64,000 nt of DNA from Bufo bufo. Taxonomy: Eukaryota > Chordata > Amphibia > Anura > Bufonidae. Of the stretch, positions 20,235 through 31,330 are shown one piece after another. The translations under genes were made by a program, and so were the position numbers. The number at the start of each line of letters is the position of its first letter. Within the stretch, counting starts at the first letter, position 1. The notes under the pieces are model-generated. The model did no database searches. It was given only the letters and a program-made list of their open reading frames with translations, and was not told the DNA's origin. Location: positions 36,154,956 to 36,218,955 of the forward strand of contig NC_053392.1 of NCBI RefSeq assembly GCF_905171765.1, read 5' to 3'.

Positions 20235-21173
20235 CAGTACAGACCAAAAGTTTGGACACACCTTCTCATTCAAAGAGTTTTCTTTATTTTTATGACTATG
20301 AAGGCATCAAAACTATGAATTAACACATGTGGAATTATATACATAACAAACAAGTGTGGAACAATTGAAAATATGTCATATTCTAGGTTCTTCAATGTAG
20401 CCACCTTTTACTTTGATTACTGCTTTGCACACTCTTGGCATTCTCTTGATGAGCTTCAAGAGGTAGTCCCCTGAAATGGTCTTCCAACAGTCTTGAAGGA
20501 GTTCCCAGAGATGCTTAGCACTTGTTGGCCCTTTTGCCTTCACTCTGCGGTCCAGCTCACCCCAAACCATCTCGATTGGGTTCAGGTCCGGTGACTGTGG
20601 AGGCCAGGTCATCTGGCGCAGCACCCCATCACTCTCCTTCATGGTCAAATAGCCCTTACTTTCAAAGTTTTCCCAATTTTTCGGCTGACTGACTGACCTT
20701 CATTTCTTAAAGTAATGGTGGCCACTCGTTTTTCTTTACTTAGCTGCTTTTTTCTTGCCATAATACAAATTCTAACAGTCTATTCAGTAGGACTATCAGC
20801 TGTGTATCCACCTGACTTCTCCTCAACGCCACTGATGGTCCCAACCCCATTTATAAGGCACAAAATCCCACTTATTAAACCTAACAGGGCACACCTGTGA
20901 AGTGAAAACCATTTCAGGGGACTACCTCTTGAAGCTCAACAAGAGAATGCCAAGAGTGTGCAAAGCAGTAATCAAAGCAAAAGGTGGCTACTTTGAAGAA
21001 CCTAGAATATGACATATTTTCAGTTGTTTCACACTTTTTTGTTATGTATATAATTCCACATGTGTTAATTCATAGTTTTGATGCCTTCAGTGTGAATCTA
21101 CAATTTTCATAGTCATGAAAATAAAGAAAACTCTTTGAATGAGAAGGCGTGTCCAAACTTTTTGGATGTACTG
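20235..21173 (-). mobile_element. Complete palindromic Tc1 deletion derivative
   Basis: Begins CAGTACAGACC after TA (20233-20234) and ends ...GTACTG before TA (21174-21175). The outer about 240 bp on each side are inverted copies of each other and contain the transposase 3' end. The centre joins the transposase N-terminus to its C-terminus. It is the same family as 1-730 and resembles a widespread fish/amphibian Tc1 family. Confidence 0.9.
20376..20761 (-). pseudogene. Tc1 transposase with the middle deleted
   Basis: Minus-strand ATG at 20761 opens MARKKQLSKEKRVATITLRN, the start of the DNA-binding domain, and stops after about 37 codons. The next frame (20648-20376) gives MTWPPQSPDLNPIEMVWGEL with the catalytic Glu, continuing to the normal C-terminus (GGYIEEPRI). 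Both catalytic Asp residues and most of the DNA-binding domain are deleted. Confidence 0.85.
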
Positions 21174-21175
21174 TA

Positions 21176-23282
21176 TATTCGGATCAAACCGAATTTTTCC
21201 CAAACAATTCAGCGAACCGGAGAAATGATTTTTTTTTAAATTCACTCATCTCCAGTTATATGTAATAAAGGGGCTTTCCAGTTGCAACATATTATCTACG
21301 ATCCACTTGATAGGGATTAATGCTTAGAGGGTGGTGTTAAACCTCTAGGATCCACACAGGGGCTTATTTTTCCTTATTTGAATAAAGTGGTGCCTGAACA
21401 TGTGCACTGGTCCTCCAATAAAACTCTATGGGACTTCTGTAGATAGCTGAGATGCTAATACGGATGTAGCAGGGTTAACACACATGCTTTATGAGACATG
21501 TTATCTAACTAAATGCGTTAAGCAATTGCTCTTCAATTGCTTTTGTTTCAAGATAACGCGATGAGTTAAGAAATTTGAGTTAAGAGTGTGTGTGTTACTC
21601 CTGCTACATCTGTATGTGGCTTTTCAGGGCAGAGTCTATAGCAATTATGGACAAACTCTGGATTTTGATATCCACAGTGTGTTCCTTATTTAGAGTTCAT
21701 GTGGGGTATTCAAACTTCATATGGGGTATAAAATATATAATTCACATGCACTACTGAAATCTGTACTTGGAAGTGTGTCCGCCAGTGACTCAATTTTTTA
21801 TACATTTGTACTGAAAAGCATAGTTGATGACATCACTAAGGAGAAATAAAAGGAATAAATAAATCACAGATCAAAAGAAAATGAAGTAAAATAAAGATAA
21901 ATAAAAGTTCAAAAACTATGGAAAAAAAAATACAATCCAAGAAAAAAGAAAAGTTTTTAGAATTTGTATCTACTGTTTTTGAGGATCTTAAAATCGAGAA
22001 CTTTTTTAAATCAATTTTGTAAAATAGAAATATTTTACTAGTTATTTTTATTTATTTTGATTTAGGTTTTAATAATAAAAAATAATAAGTATAATTACAG
22101 TAAACCTGGAAAAAAATCTAAGTGTATCACAATCACTTACCATTATCTGTGCAAAGAAATACGTAAATCGTAAAATCCCATTTCTTTCTTGAGGTTATAT
22201 CAAGGGTTGATAATTTTCCTTGCATTTTATTCATCGTGTTTGGATTCCCTCGAGTCATTTTGCAGAAAAATAAATACATTTTTGTAATTAAAACAACTGA
22301 GGATTCTCAGTTACACAAATTAATAAAGACTAAATGATTAACCAAATATAGAAGCACAATATATTTAATTCTAAAGGGCTAAATTCTCCAAGGTGGATCT
22401 AGAAAACACAATTAACTTCTGGTATAAAATCTATCACTGGTTTGAAAATGCATTTTGCGTATCTATAGTTTTGCATCATTATAAAAAATAAATAATAAAA
22501 ATAATAAAAAAAAATAGAAATTCAGCACTCATAAGTCATTACTTAAACATTTTGAAGCCTTTATGCTTACTTTTATATTTTTTTGAAGATTGTTTTATTT
22601 TATTTTAAGATTTAACTGCAGTAGATTATATATTATTATGAAGTGGTTTCAGTGGCTAGGCATTTTTGACACACAATTGTAAAAAAACAATACAAAATGG
22701 CTGCACACCATTATATATACAAACAATAGAGCTAAGAAATGGGAGTCATTCTAGATAAAAGTGGTACAATACCGACTATAAATGAGTTTACATGAATAAT
22801 GGAAGCTCTTAGCGCACATACGTGTCAGGCCCATTTACCAGGCGTCAAGGTAACTTCCGCAGATTGGTCCCTATCACTAAATAAACTGCCTCACTTTGGA
22901 CTTACTTAAGCCTTCAATATTCAGGGCAGTGTAGGAACCAGCTACAAACGTACTCTGCTCAGAAGTCCCAGGTAGATGGGCGTGTCACACAATTGTTATA
23001 TTTTTTAGAAGTTTTAAGTACAAAAAAGACTGAAGCTCTACATATAGGTAGTAGGTAGTTTTCTTAATGTGTTACTCCTTTATTTTTATTTTTTTATTTT
23101 TTTATTTTTTTAGAGATGTCTACTTTAGGACAACCAGGGCTGCAAAACAGGTGGAAAGTTATTCATATTTTTATCATTATGGTATACTTTACTTAAGCCT
23201 ATAACACATTTCACATAACTTTTTAACTGGTTAAAAAAATAAAAGGGAAAATGACAAGTAATCAACACAATGAGACACAGAG
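21176..23282. other. AT-rich DNA with no recognised feature
   Basis: About 2.1 kb of AT-rich sequence with A/T homopolymers and no ORF above about 60 codons that resembles a protein. A short GAATTTTTCCC...AATTCACTCATCTCC stretch at the start looks like a hAT/MITE remnant. Confidence 0.5.
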
Positions 23283-23632
23283 GTCCCTGCCCATAAAAGC
23301 TTACAATGTACAGGAGACAATCCCCTTGCCATAAAAGCTTACACTCTATAGGAGAAAGGTCGTTGTCCATAAGAGCTTATAACGTATAGTAGAGAGATAC
23401 CTGCACACAAGAGTTTACACTCTACAGGAGAAAGGTTCCTGCCAATAGAGCTTACACTTTACAGGAGAGAGATCCCTGGCCATAAAAACTTACACTCTAC
23501 AGAGAAGAGATTTCTGTTCCTAAGGGGTTACACTCTAAGAGAGAGAGATATTTGCCTATAAGAGTTTACATTCTACAGAAGAGTAGTCCTCATCCATAAA
23601 AGCTTACACTCTACAGGAGAGAGGTCCCTGCT
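23283..23632. repeat. About 39-bp tandem repeat, about nine copies
   Basis: Units of the type GGTCCCTGCCCATAAAAGCT followed by TACACTCTACAGGAGAGA, moderately diverged. I have seen this phrase in amphibian repeats; its element of origin is not certain. Confidence 0.85.
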
Positions 23633-24043
23633 AGAGATGAGTGAACCTTTCAAGGTTCAGTTCACTCCAGGTTTGTGGAATTTTTTAAGAAAAACTTTGA
23701 TTCGGACCCTAACTGGATCGGACCAAACTAGATTGGCTCCAATTGCTCTAGAAAATAGCATATAACAACCTCTAGTCTCCTAGGACTCAGAATTTTTAGG
23801 AAATCATTCATTATTTATGAACTCTTGCGTTTTCCTTCCCCCATCCCCAAGCTCATGAACACAATGACACCAATAGTAAATTGTGTCTGAGTGGCACTGA
23901 CATACATAGCTATGGGTAAACGCATGTTTGACAGTGTTAACATACAGCGTGTTTAAAAACACACTGCACCGTCACATGTGTTATGCTTTTTCATATCCCA
24001 AAGCTTCCCAAAATTTCCCTTATCGGGGCAAATGGTGTTTAAC
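23633..24043. other. hAT-like repeat remnant and spacer
   Basis: TAGAGATGAGTGAACC at 23635 resembles a hAT terminus; no matching right end found. Confidence 0.35.
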
Positions 24044-24298
24044 TAGGGTTGAGCGAAACCGAACTGTAAAGTTCGGGTTCGTACCGAACTTTAGGATTTT
24101 TGGATCCCGGACCAGAACCCAAACTTTTCAGTAAAAGTTTGGGTTTGAGTTTGGTGTTCGGCGATTTAATGGCGCTTTTTGAAAGGCTGCAGGGCAGCCA
24201 ATCAACAAGTGTTTAACTCGTGTGCCCTTAGAAGCCATCACAGCCATGCCTACTAATGGCATGGCTGGGATTGGCCAGTGCAGCACGTGACCCAGCCT

Positions 24299-24307
24299 CT
24301 ATATAAG
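24299..24307 (+). promoter_or_regulatory. TATA box of hAT-C
   Basis: CTATATAAG, flanked by two GTGACCCAG/GTCACG-type motifs. The leader and the ORF at 25428 lie downstream. Confidence 0.55.
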
Positions 24308-24889
24308 CTGGAGTCACGTAGTGCTGCACGTCACTCTGCTGTTACTAGTGTAGGGATAGGATGCTGCTGCTGTGAGGGAGAGAATAGGAAATAATCTATC
24401 TGTTATCAGAACTTGTTGTTAACTCTGCGATCTACAGCGATTTTTTTTTATTTTTATTTTTTTTGTGGGTGCAATGCAACATTTTTGTACCCTGCCCTGA
24501 GCTCAGTGACACAGAAAAATAAGTTTTATCCATCTGTTAGTTAGGTGGGCGTCGGTGGCCATTTTGTGCAAGTTCAGTGCACCAGCACTGCATATGTGCA
24601 GGGACAATAATTTAATCCTGTTCTTTTAGTTCAGTGGACAACATATACCCATTTCTTAAGTGCACCTGCACTGCATATGTGCCAGCGGAAGGGAAAATAA
24701 TATAGAGAATCCGTCTGTGAGTTCAGGGACACAGGGGGTTACATATTCCCAAAAAAATTCTGTAAAGTACAATCCAAGTAAATCCATCTGTTAGATTCTG
24801 TGGGGACAAATTATATAAAATCAGTAAATCCATCTGTTTAACTGTGGGTTAAAAAAATCATATTTTTTTTCCCATAAAGTACATTTGCG

Positions 24890-25270
24890 GCATTTGCTGG
24901 AAATGTGACAGTCCAATACAAGCATTAAATACTGCTGTTATATTCTGGTTTTTAAAAAAACACTCATTTTGTGCAAACACTAGATTTGCGGCCTTTGCTG
25001 CATTTGTGACAGTCCAATACAAGCGTTAAATACTGCTGTTATATTCTTGTTTAAAAAAAAACACCCATTTTGCACTAGATACTACATTTGTGGCCTTTGC
25101 TGCATTTCTGACAGTCCAATACAAGCGTTAGATACTGCTGTTATATTCTGGTTTTATAAAAACACCCATTTTGTCCTAGATACTACATTTGCGGCCTTTG
25201 AAGCATGTCTGACAGTCCAATACAACCAGTCAATAATGCTGTTACATTTGTGACCGTGAAGTAATTGTAT
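24890..25270 (+). repeat. About 103-bp leader repeats, nearly four copies
   Basis: Units contain TTTGCGGCCTTTGCTGCATT, CAGTCCAATACAAGCGTTA and ACTGCTGTTATATTCTGG. They sit between the TATA box and the ORF, the same plan as the 17342-17760 array. Confidence 0.8.
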
Positions 25271-25427
25271 AAAATTCGCCTGTCACACTGTTGTGTAACC
25301 TTAAGAAATTTTTCCTCTTTATGACACCAGCACTGCCTTACTCTCAGTGAACTTAATTGTTGACTATTGGCGGTTACATTGTCGCCTGACATAAACCATC
25401 TGTTAGTTTGGTAGGTGAACGCAAAGA

Positions 25428-26099
25428 ATGAGGAGAGCGTCAAATAAGGGACATGGTCCCGGTCGTGGTGCTGCTAGTGTTGGTGGAACTTCTGTTGCAG
25501 GGAGAGGATGTGGTCGATCTGTGCCAGCTACACGCACAAGTGAAACACCTTTCTCAGGTGCAAATAGGCGACAGAACCTTCAGCATTATTTTGTAGGGCC
25601 GAATGCGGCTCTACAAATGGTGAGGCCAGAACAAGTAAAGGCGATAGTAGATTGGGTGGCTAACAGTACCTCCAGTTCCCAGTCTCCTGCTGAAAGATCA
25701 GAGTTGGTACCTGCAGCCCATGGCCATCCGTCTTTCACCTCACCCCCTTGCAAATTAGCTAAGCAGTTTGAGCCCCAAGTCATGCAGCAGTCTCTTATGC
25801 TTTTTGATAACTCTGCTAGCAGGGTTTCCCAGGGCCATCCACATAGCACCATGTGCATGTGCACCAACATTAAGGGACATTATAGGCCACCCTATACCAC
25901 TCTGGCATTCCTACACCTGGATACCACCTACTACATCACTAAAAATGGCCCCTGTGCCCTTGTTGCTTCACTGCAACTAGCGTCACAAAAAAAAGTACAC
26001 CTATTTCTCTTAAAGGTACCCCTTGCCATTTCCGTGCTTCGCATTTGGCATCACGAACAGGATCCAAACAGGATTAATCTGTGTGCCTTTGGTATATAA
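25428..26099 (+). pseudogene. N-terminal portion of a hAT-C ORF, truncated by other sequence
   Basis: Opens MRRASNKGHGPGRGAASVGG with an RG-rich start. It continues through QNLQHYFVGPNAALQMVRPE to SASRVSQGHPHS at about 25845, a stretch I associate with the N-terminal region of amphibian hAT transposase ORFs. The remaining codons to 26099 come from the adjoining retroelement fragment and are accidental. No catalytic residues are present in this part. Confidence 0.55.
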
Positions 26100-27105
26100 T
26101 TCCTACAGAAACGACAAAACCCCTTTAAAAATGACTTTATTAAATTTACTATGGAGCGACAGGCACAAACTGTGCGCGCCGGCATCCGAAGAGTTAATCT
26201 GCCATTTTTACATACCATGGCGCAATTTAATTTTACCCAGTCAGCGCAGAAAAAATAGGTGAACGCTCCTATCTAGAGCGGGAAAGTCTAGCCCTGCCGA
26301 CAGGGAGCGGTATTACAGTGTAAGGGAAGGAAAAGGAAGCTCCTCCCATGAAGCGCCTCCCTCTTCACCAGTCTGTTCCAGCATGAAAGGAGGCAAGATG
26401 GCACGCCCTCAACAGCCAGACTGGGGCAGAATGCGTTGGGGAGGCGAACTGCCTGAAGTGCAGGATACCCCGCAGGAGATTTTTGTCTTGCAATTTCAGC
26501 GACCCCCCCCAAGCAGATATTGCAAGCTTTCCCCGTGCCGGCTGGTGCGGTGGAGGCGGTAGGAGTTCCCAATCCACCTCCCAGAAGGAGCAAGGCCTTT
26601 GATAGCTTCAACCCCATTGTGTCCCGTGAAGTAACGACCCATGCGACCAAGACTTGGACTAAAGAAAGGCAATCGAACACTGGGTAGTACGGTTGATGGA
26701 CCGACCTTTGCCTCATGACCCAGTACTGGAAAAGAGAACCGGGACCGTCGTTTGGTTCAATGTGGAACGAGGTACGGGGTTCCTACAGGATGATGAGTCT
26801 GGGACTGAAATCTTTGTTAACCGGCGCTCTGTTAAAAGGCCTTACCTGACGCAGGCCCGACACAGTTTTTACAAAGGGGAGCAAGAGTAGTATAAAATGC
26901 GGTCCTCTAAAGGCCCCTTTGCTGCGGCGGTGAGCCTTCTGAAAAAGCCCCTGGTCCCAGTGTCCACCCTGGAGCACTGGCAGGAGGACCCAGCTGCCCG
27001 AGGACATGTCAGATGCCTGCAGGAAACAGAAAAAGGAGTGTTGCGCTACAGGGAAAAACCCCAACCAGAGCCAGTCCGGTTGTTGCGGCAAGGTGACAAA
27101 GCTTT
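25846..27105 (+). mobile_element. LTR-retroelement fragment with gag-like and cold-shock-domain ORFs
   Basis: A segment unlike its hAT neighbours. TGGCATCACGAACAGGATC at 26046 looks like a primer binding site, preceded by sequence ending CTTCGCA that could be an LTR end. Downstream are a broken gag-like frame and a frame encoding a cold-shock domain. No second LTR was found, and the right border with hAT-D is only approximate. Confidence 0.5.
26383..26687 (+). pseudogene. gag-like ORF, broken in a C run
   Basis: An open frame from ATG 26383 (MKGGKMARPQQPDW) is thrown out of frame at a run of eight C (26503-26510) and continues in the next frame to a TAG at 26685. The position after a primer-binding-site-like sequence suggests the start of a gag protein. 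I do not recognise the family. Confidence 0.4.
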
Positions 27106-27139
27106 TCCACATGTCGGCCATGCTAACCCTGCCTTCTGA
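26693..27139 (+). pseudogene. Cold-shock-domain protein in a retroelement, one in-frame stop
   Basis: The frame from 26693 reads through one TAG (26888-26890) to 27139, about 149 codons. Residues about 12-45 show the hallmarks of a cold-shock/Y-box domain: KRTGTVVWFNVERGTGFLQD corresponds to the beta-1/RNP1 region (family form GTVKWFN...GYGFI), and TEIFVNRRSVKRP corresponds to RNP2 (VFVH). The end of the domain may follow the stop (SSKGPFAAAVSLL). Such domains bind single-stranded nucleic acid, so a nucleocapsid-like role is conceivable. That is inference from the gag-like context. Confidence 0.6.
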
Positions 27140-27689
27140 GGTGCTGGTGCTGACACAACTGCGTTGGTGACCTCTTCCTCCTCCCCTGCCTTCGCCTTGT
27201 GCTTCCACTTGTCCCCCGGCGTCAGTCGGGAATGCTCTCAGGTGCGTGTCTACCAGCGTGCGCCTGTAGTCGCGCATATTCTGATCACGCTCCAGTGAGG
27301 GAATTAACCGCCTCCAGACCGCCGAACGCAGCGACGCGTCCTGGAGGCGGTCGATTCATTCCTCCTGGACGCATATACGCGTCCTCTCGCGAGACGCGAG
27401 ATTTCCTTTGAATGCGCGCACACAGGCGCGCGCGTTCACAGGATCGGAAGGTAAGCGAGTGGATCTCCAGCCTGCCAGCGGCGATCATTTGCTGGCAGGC
27501 TGGAGATGCGATTTTTTTAACCCCTAACAGGTATATTAGACGCTGTTTTGATAACAGCGTCTAATATACCTGCTACCTGGTCCTCTGGTGGTCCCTTTTG
27601 CTTGGATCAACGACCAGAGGACACAGGCAGCTCAGTAATAAGTAGCACCAAACACCACTACACTACACCCCCCCACTGTCACTTATTAA

Positions 27690-28690
27690 CCCCTTATTAA
27701 CCTCTGATCACCCCTGATCACCCCATATAGACTCCCTGATCACCCCCTGTCATTGATCACCCCCCTGTCATTGATCACCCCCCTGTAAGGCTCCATTCAG
27801 ACGTCAGTATGTTTTTTACGGATCCACGGATACATGGATCGGATCCGCAAAACACATACGGACGTCTGAATGGTGCCTTACAGGGGGGTGATCAATGATG
27901 TGGGTGATCACCCCATATAGACTCCCTGATCACCCCCCTGTCATTGATCACCCCCCTGTCATTGATCACCCCCCTGTAAGGCTCCATTCAGACGTCAGTA
28001 TGTTTTTTACGGATCCACGGATACATGGATCAGATCCGCAAAACACATACAGACGTCTGACTAGAGCCTTACAGGGGGGTGATCACCCCATATAGACTCC
28101 CTGATCACCCCCCTGTCATTGATCACCCCCCTGTCATTGATCACCCCCTGTAAGGCTCCATTCAGACGTCCGTATGTTTTTTGCGGATCCACGGATACAT
28201 GGATCGGATCCGCAAAACACATACGGACATCTGAGTGGAGCCTTACAGGGAGGTGTTCAATGACAGGGGGGTGATCACCCCATATAGACTCCCTGATCAC
28301 CCCCCTGTCATTGATCACCCCCCGTAAGGCTCCATTCATACGTCCGTATGTTTTTTACGGATCCACGGATACATGGATCGGATCCGCAAAAAAACGTACG
28401 GACATCTGAATGGAGCCTTACAGGGGGGTGATCAATGACAGGGGGGTGATCACCCCATATAGACTCCCTGATCACCCCCCTGTCATTGATCACCCCCCTG
28501 TCATTGATCACCCCCCTGTAAGGCTCCATTCAGATGTCCGTATGTTTTTTACGGATCCACGGATACATGGATCGGATCCACAAAACACATACAGACGTCT
28601 GACTAGAGCCTTACAGGGGGGTGATCACCCCATATAGACTCCCTGATCACCCCCCTGTCATTGATCACCCCCCTGTAAGGCTCCATTCAG
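27690..28690. repeat. Tandem TGATCACCCCCCTGTCAT-rich units
   Basis: Five or so units of about 180-190 bp with internal inverted repeats around ACGGATCCACGGATACATGG, the counterpart of 11178-11860. Confidence 0.85.
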
Positions 28691-31330
28691 ACATTTTTTT
28701 GGCCCAAGTTAGCGGAATATTTTTTATTTTTTTTTCTTACAAAGTCTCATATTCCACTAACTTGGGTCAAAAAATTTAATCTCACATGAACTCACCATAC
28801 GCCTCACAGAATCCAAATGCGTAACATTTTTTAGACATTTATATTCCAGACTTCTTCTCACGCTTTAGGGCCCCTAAAATGCCAGGGCAGTATAAATACC
28901 CCACATGTGACCCCATTTCGGAAAGTAGAAACCCCAAGGTATTCGCTGAGGGGCATATTGAGTCCATGAAAGATTGGAATTTTTGTTCCAAGTTAGCGGA
29001 AAGGGAGACTTTGTGAGAAAAAAATAAATCAATTTCCGCTAACTTGTGGCAAAAAAAAAAAAATTCTATGAACTCGCCATGCCCCTCATTAAATACCTTG
29101 GGGTGTCTTCTTTCCAAAATGGGGTCACATGTGGGGTATTTATACTGCCCTGGCATTTTAGGGGCCCTAAAGCGTGAGAAGAAGTCTGGGATCCAAATGT
29201 CTAAAAATGCCCTCCTAAAAGGAATGTGGGCCCCTTTGCGCATCTAGGCTGCAAAAAAGTGTCACACATCTGGTATCGCCGTACTCAGGAGAAGTTGGGG
29301 AATGTGTTTTGGAGTGTCATTTTACATATACCCATGCTGGGTGAGAGAAATATCTCGGTCAAATGCCAACTTTGTATAAAAAAAATTGGAAAAGTTGTCT
29401 TTTGCCGAGATATATATCTCACCCAGCATGGGTATATGTAAAATGACACCCCAAAACACATTGCCCAACTTCTCCTGAGTACGGCAATACCACATGTGTG
29501 ACACTTTTTTGCAGCCTAGGTGGGCAAAGGGGCCCACATTCCTAAGAGCACCTTTAGGATTTCACAGGTCATTTTTTACACATTTTGATTTCAAACTACT
29601 TACCACACATTAGGGCCCCTAGAATGCCAGGGCAGTATAACTACCCCACAAGTGACCCCATTTTGGAAAGAAGACACCCCAAGGTATTCCGTGAGGGGCA
29701 TGGCGAGTTCCTAGAATTTTTTATTTTTTGTCACAAGTTAGCGGAAAATTATGATTTTTTTTTTCTTAGAAAGTCTCATATTCCACTAACTTGTGACAAA
29801 AAATAAAAACTTCCATGAACTCACTATGCCAATCACGAAATACCTTGGGGTGTCTTATTTCCAAAATGGGGTCACTTGTGGGGTAGTTATACTGCCCTGG
29901 CATTTTAGGGGCCCAAATGCGTGCAAAGTAGTTTGAAATCAAAATCTGTAAAAAATGGCCGGTGAAATCCGAAAGGTGCTTTTTGGAATGTGGGCCCCTT
30001 TGCCCACCTAGGCTGCAAAAAAGTGTCACACATCTGGTATTTCCGTACTCAGGAGAAGTTGGGGAATGTGTTTTGGGGTGTCATTTTACATATACCCATG
30101 GTGGGTGAGAGAAATATCTTGGCAAAAGACAACTTTTCCCATTTTTTTTATACAAAGTTGGCAATTGACCAAGATATTTATCTCACCCAGCATGGGTATA
30201 TGTAAAATGACACCCTAAAACACATTTCCCAACTTCTCCTGAGTACGGCAATACCACATGTGTGACACTTTTTTGCAGCCTAGGTGGGCAAAGGGGCCCA
30301 CATTCCAAAGAGCACCTTTAGGATTTCATAGGTCATTTTTTATACATTTTGATTTCAAACTACTTACCACACATTAGGGCCCCTAGAATGCCAGGGCAGT
30401 ATAACTACCCCACAAATGACCCCATTTTGGAAAGAAGACACCCCAAGGTATTTCGTGATGGGAATAGTGAGTTCATGGAAGTTTTTTATTTTTTGTCCCA
30501 AGTTAGTGGAATATGAGACTTTGTAAGAAAAAAATTAAAATAAAAAAAATCATCATTTTCCGCTAACTTGTGACAAAAAATAAAAAATTTGAGGAACTCG
30601 CCATGCCCCTCACGGAATACCTTGGGGTGTCTTCTTTCCAAAATGGGGTCACTTGTGGTGTAGTTATACTGCTCTGGCATTCTAGGGGCCCTAATGTATT
30701 GTAAGTAGTTTGAAATCAAAATGTGTAAAAAATGCCCTGTGAAATCCTAAAGGTGCTCTTTGGAATGTGGGCCCCTTTGCCACCTAGGCTGCAAAAAAAT
30801 GTCACATATGTGGTATTGCCGTACTCAGGAGAAGTTGGGCAATGTGTTTTGGGGTGTCATTTTACATATACCCATGCTGGGTGAGATAAATATCAAATGC
30901 CAACTTTGTATAAAAAAATGGGAAAAGTTGTCTTTTGCCAAGATATTTCTCTCACCCAGCATGGGTATATGTAAAATGACACCCCAAAACACATTGCCCA
31001 ACTTCTCCTGAGCACGGAAATACCACATGTGTGACACTTTTTTGCAGCCTAGGTGGGCAAAGGGGCCCATATTCCAAAGAGCATTTTTTACAGATTTTGA
31101 TTTCAAACTACTTCGCACGCATTTGGGCTCCTAAAATGCCAGGGCAGTATAACTACCCCACAAGTGACCCCATTTTGGAAAGAAGACACCCCAAGGTATT
31201 TCGTGATGGGCATAGTGAGTTCATGGAAGTTTTTATTTTTTGTCACAAGTTAGTGGAATATGAGACTTTGTAAGAAATAAAAAAAATCATCATTTTCCGC
31301 TAACTTGTGACAAAAAATAAAAAGTTCTAT
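28690..31330. repeat. Array of about 375-bp arms in alternating orientation (about eight centres)
   Basis: Same arm family as 9230-11160, alternating in orientation. Arms are highly similar within and between the two elements. ORFs such as MGPFAHLGCKKVSHMW recur on both strands because the arms are repeated. Confidence 0.85.

Larger units (their letters stand above)
24044..25845 (+). mobile_element. hAT element, 5' half (hAT-C)
   Basis: Starts TAGGGTTGAGCGAAACC, which is matched, inverted, by the terminus at 33556 (TAGAGTTGAGCGAACCC read on the minus strand). A promoter with TATATAAG, an about 100-bp leader repeat array and an ORF at 25428 follow. The hAT sequence stops near 25845, where an unrelated retroelement fragment begins. 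Confidence 0.7.
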
